Below are positions 62,599 through 64,000 of a stretch of 64,000 nucleotides of DNA, piece after piece. This DNA comes from Chlorokybus atmophyticus (lineage: Eukaryota > Streptophyta > Chlorokybophyceae > Chlorokybales > Chlorokybaceae): the NCBI GenBank assembly GCA_009103225.1, contig RHPI01002533.1, positions 361,836 through 425,835 of the forward strand. Reading direction: 5' to 3'. The notes beneath the pieces were generated by a model. The model was not told where the DNA came from. It did not search any database and saw only the letters and a program-made list of their open reading frames with translations. Position 1 is the stretch's first letter; every line of letters begins with the position of its first letter. Both the position numbers and the translations under genes were made by a program.

Positions 62599-63059
62599 GG
62601 CCTACGCAGGTGATACACGCTAGCTCTCATGGTTGTCATGTCTCTTCGAGTTGTGGTTGTTTTGGATTTGCGTTGTTGTGTTAGCATTATGGCTTTGACG
62701 CTGGGACCTTGTGACCGTTTGACATAATAGAGCGCGCGCGAGAGAGAGAGAGACCTACCAAGGCAAGATACATCACCGGACACCGCACCTCACACCTCAT
62801 CACATTTCACAAAGGAACGGTCACAACCTCAATGCACAACTGACTGTTTGATATGATGCGAGAGAGAAAGACAGAGAGAATGCACAACTGAAAGTGCTTG
62901 AGCTGAAACCCATCACTGTACAACCAGGTGTGGGACTTTTAGTTCCATGCCTTAATATATGTACATGCACTTGTGAAGTGGCTTGTATCTGCACGATTGC
63001 TGGCACAGGGATATTTCGGGTATGTACACTTAGCCTACAATACATGTGGGATTAATGGC
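62599..63059. other. Stretch with a GA-rich microsatellite
   Basis: GCGCGCGCGAGAGAGAGAGAGA at about 62731-62752 and related GAGAGAAAGA further on. Otherwise 3' flank of the LINE remnant and of the TMEM87-like gene. Confidence 0.5.
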
Positions 63060-64000
63060 TCACTGGTGTTCTACTTGCAACGCCATGTACCTACCTGACA
63101 AGTTACTCCTCATAGCAGCGGGCACCTCACCGCTAAATCTGGAAACCTGCCGTGGGCTAGATGCAACATGTTCTTCTGCTGCCAGCCGAGCAGGAGCTGC
63201 AGTTGTTCCACCACTTGGCCAGATTCTTGACATGGGCAGCGGGGTGAGTGGCACTTCTTCATCCGTGATTACCCTGCCGCTATTGGTGCGACTATGGCAA
63301 GCACGCAATGCAGTGGCCGCGTCCGCACTCTGTGCGGGACTCGCAACAACACGTCGCGGGCTGAAGGGCATTTCTTCATCCGGTATCACCCTGTCGCTGT
63401 TGGTGCGATTGTGGCGCACGAGCGGGGCTGTTGCTGCGTCCATAGTTTGCGCGGGACTCGCACTCGCTCCGGCGCGCGACACTGTCGCACCAGCGAGCTC
63501 ACCAGGATTGCTGCCTTCATCGCTGTCCAGGTTGGCCCACAGGCAGCAGATGGAGGCTTGGATGTACAGCACGAGAATGTACCAAAAGGCTGCTGTGACC
63601 CAATCACGCTGCCACTGGTCGCCGTAGAAGTCGAGCACGTGGTAGTACATCGAGTACGCTGACCAGACAAGGGACGCAAAGAAGGCGGATACCAACACGA
63701 CGGAAAAGTGCTCGTAGCGCGCCAGCTCTCCAAACTTGCGCTCCTGTTGAGATACAATTAGCTATCCACAAGCAGCGGCTGACAATGGTTGGGACACGTA
63801 CGCAATAACAGGCGCTCACCATGCGCAGGCGAAGAAGTGTTCTCCGCAGAGCAGATGCTGTCAACGAGAGGAAAATCACGTCCAACAACACCACGGGGAA
63901 CACCCAATAGACGCCTAGCAGAGACAGGCTGTCATCGAGCGCCACCAAGTCCGACATGAAGGCCTCAGCCAAGAAGTAAATGGTCGCCAGTGTGGCGATC
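63060..64000 (-). CDS. TMEM87-like (GOST family) seven-TM protein, 3' part (5' end outside window)
   Basis: Two exons: 63820->64000 and 63060-63743, with agreeing phase. Visible hydrophobic segments are LLGVYWVFPVVLLDVIFLSL, VVLVSAFFASLVWSAYSMYY and TAAFWYILVLYIQASICCLW. The order of a helix with VYWVF, then ERKFGELARYEHF, then QRDWVTAAFWYILV fits the last TM segments of TMEM87/CAND-type proteins of the Golgi. The tail (about 140 residues) is cytosolic, Ser/Arg/Ala-rich, and holds an imperfect internal repeat: RHNRTNSDRVIPDEEMPFSP and CHSRTNSGRVITDEEVPLTP. The N-terminal signal peptide and lumenal domain lie beyond the window. This is a different GOST branch from the gene at 59.1 kb. Confidence 0.75.

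Overview
This window is nuclear DNA of a photosynthetic eukaryote, most likely a green alga (Chlorophyta). The genes are split by many short-to-medium GT-AG introns. Several products are plastid proteins of the green lineage: SOQ1, a plastid EF-G, an AKR2-type chaperone, and a predicted plastid saccharopine-dehydrogenase-like protein. The best match for one large armadillo-type gene is the ciliary protein CFAP69, so the lineage probably keeps a motile stage. The class of alga cannot be settled from this window. Nothing here looks bacterial, organellar or viral.

Layout. An AKR2-like gene (-, cut by the left edge) and SOQ1 (+) are divergent with 246 bp between start codons (1-7.9 kb). A 2.4-kb gene-poor, AT-rich stretch follows. 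The CFAP69-like gene (+, 10.3-18.1 kb) is convergent with plastid EF-G (-, 18.9-22.3 kb). The CFAP69-like gene carries a 1532-bp exact repeat on both sides of a single N, which looks like an assembly error. From 22.9 to 33.5 kb lies a nest of mobile elements: a pogo-type MITE, a recent internally deleted Ty3/gypsy element with full LTRs and target duplication, a long LTR-like block, gypsy pol remains, and a solo LTR. Two inverted, damaged copies of an unrecognised F-box-like/Cys-rich gene (27.0-28.8 kb, -; 34.7-36.9 kb, +) enclose part of this nest.

From 37.9 kb the window is gene-rich again: a membrane-anchored protein with a pseudokinase followed by an atypical kinase domain (-), a PPC/DUF296 protein (+), a glycolipid-transfer protein (-), an ataxin-10-domain protein (+), a plastid-type 2Fe-2S protein (+), a saccharopine-dehydrogenase-like protein (+), the first exon of an unknown gene (-), a GPR107/108-like seven-TM protein (+), a LINE 3' remnant, and the 3' half of a TMEM87-like seven-TM protein (-, cut by the right edge).

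The genes do not form one pathway. Two thematic groupings are visible: plastid biology (AKR2, SOQ1, EF-G, 2Fe-2S and saccharopine-like proteins) and the secretory/Golgi system (two GOST-type seven-TM proteins, a signal-anchored kinase-like protein, and cytosolic GLTP). Exon limits were placed by eye from splice consensus and reading phase, so they need transcript support. Three assembly gaps are present (14315, 35449-35548, 37554).
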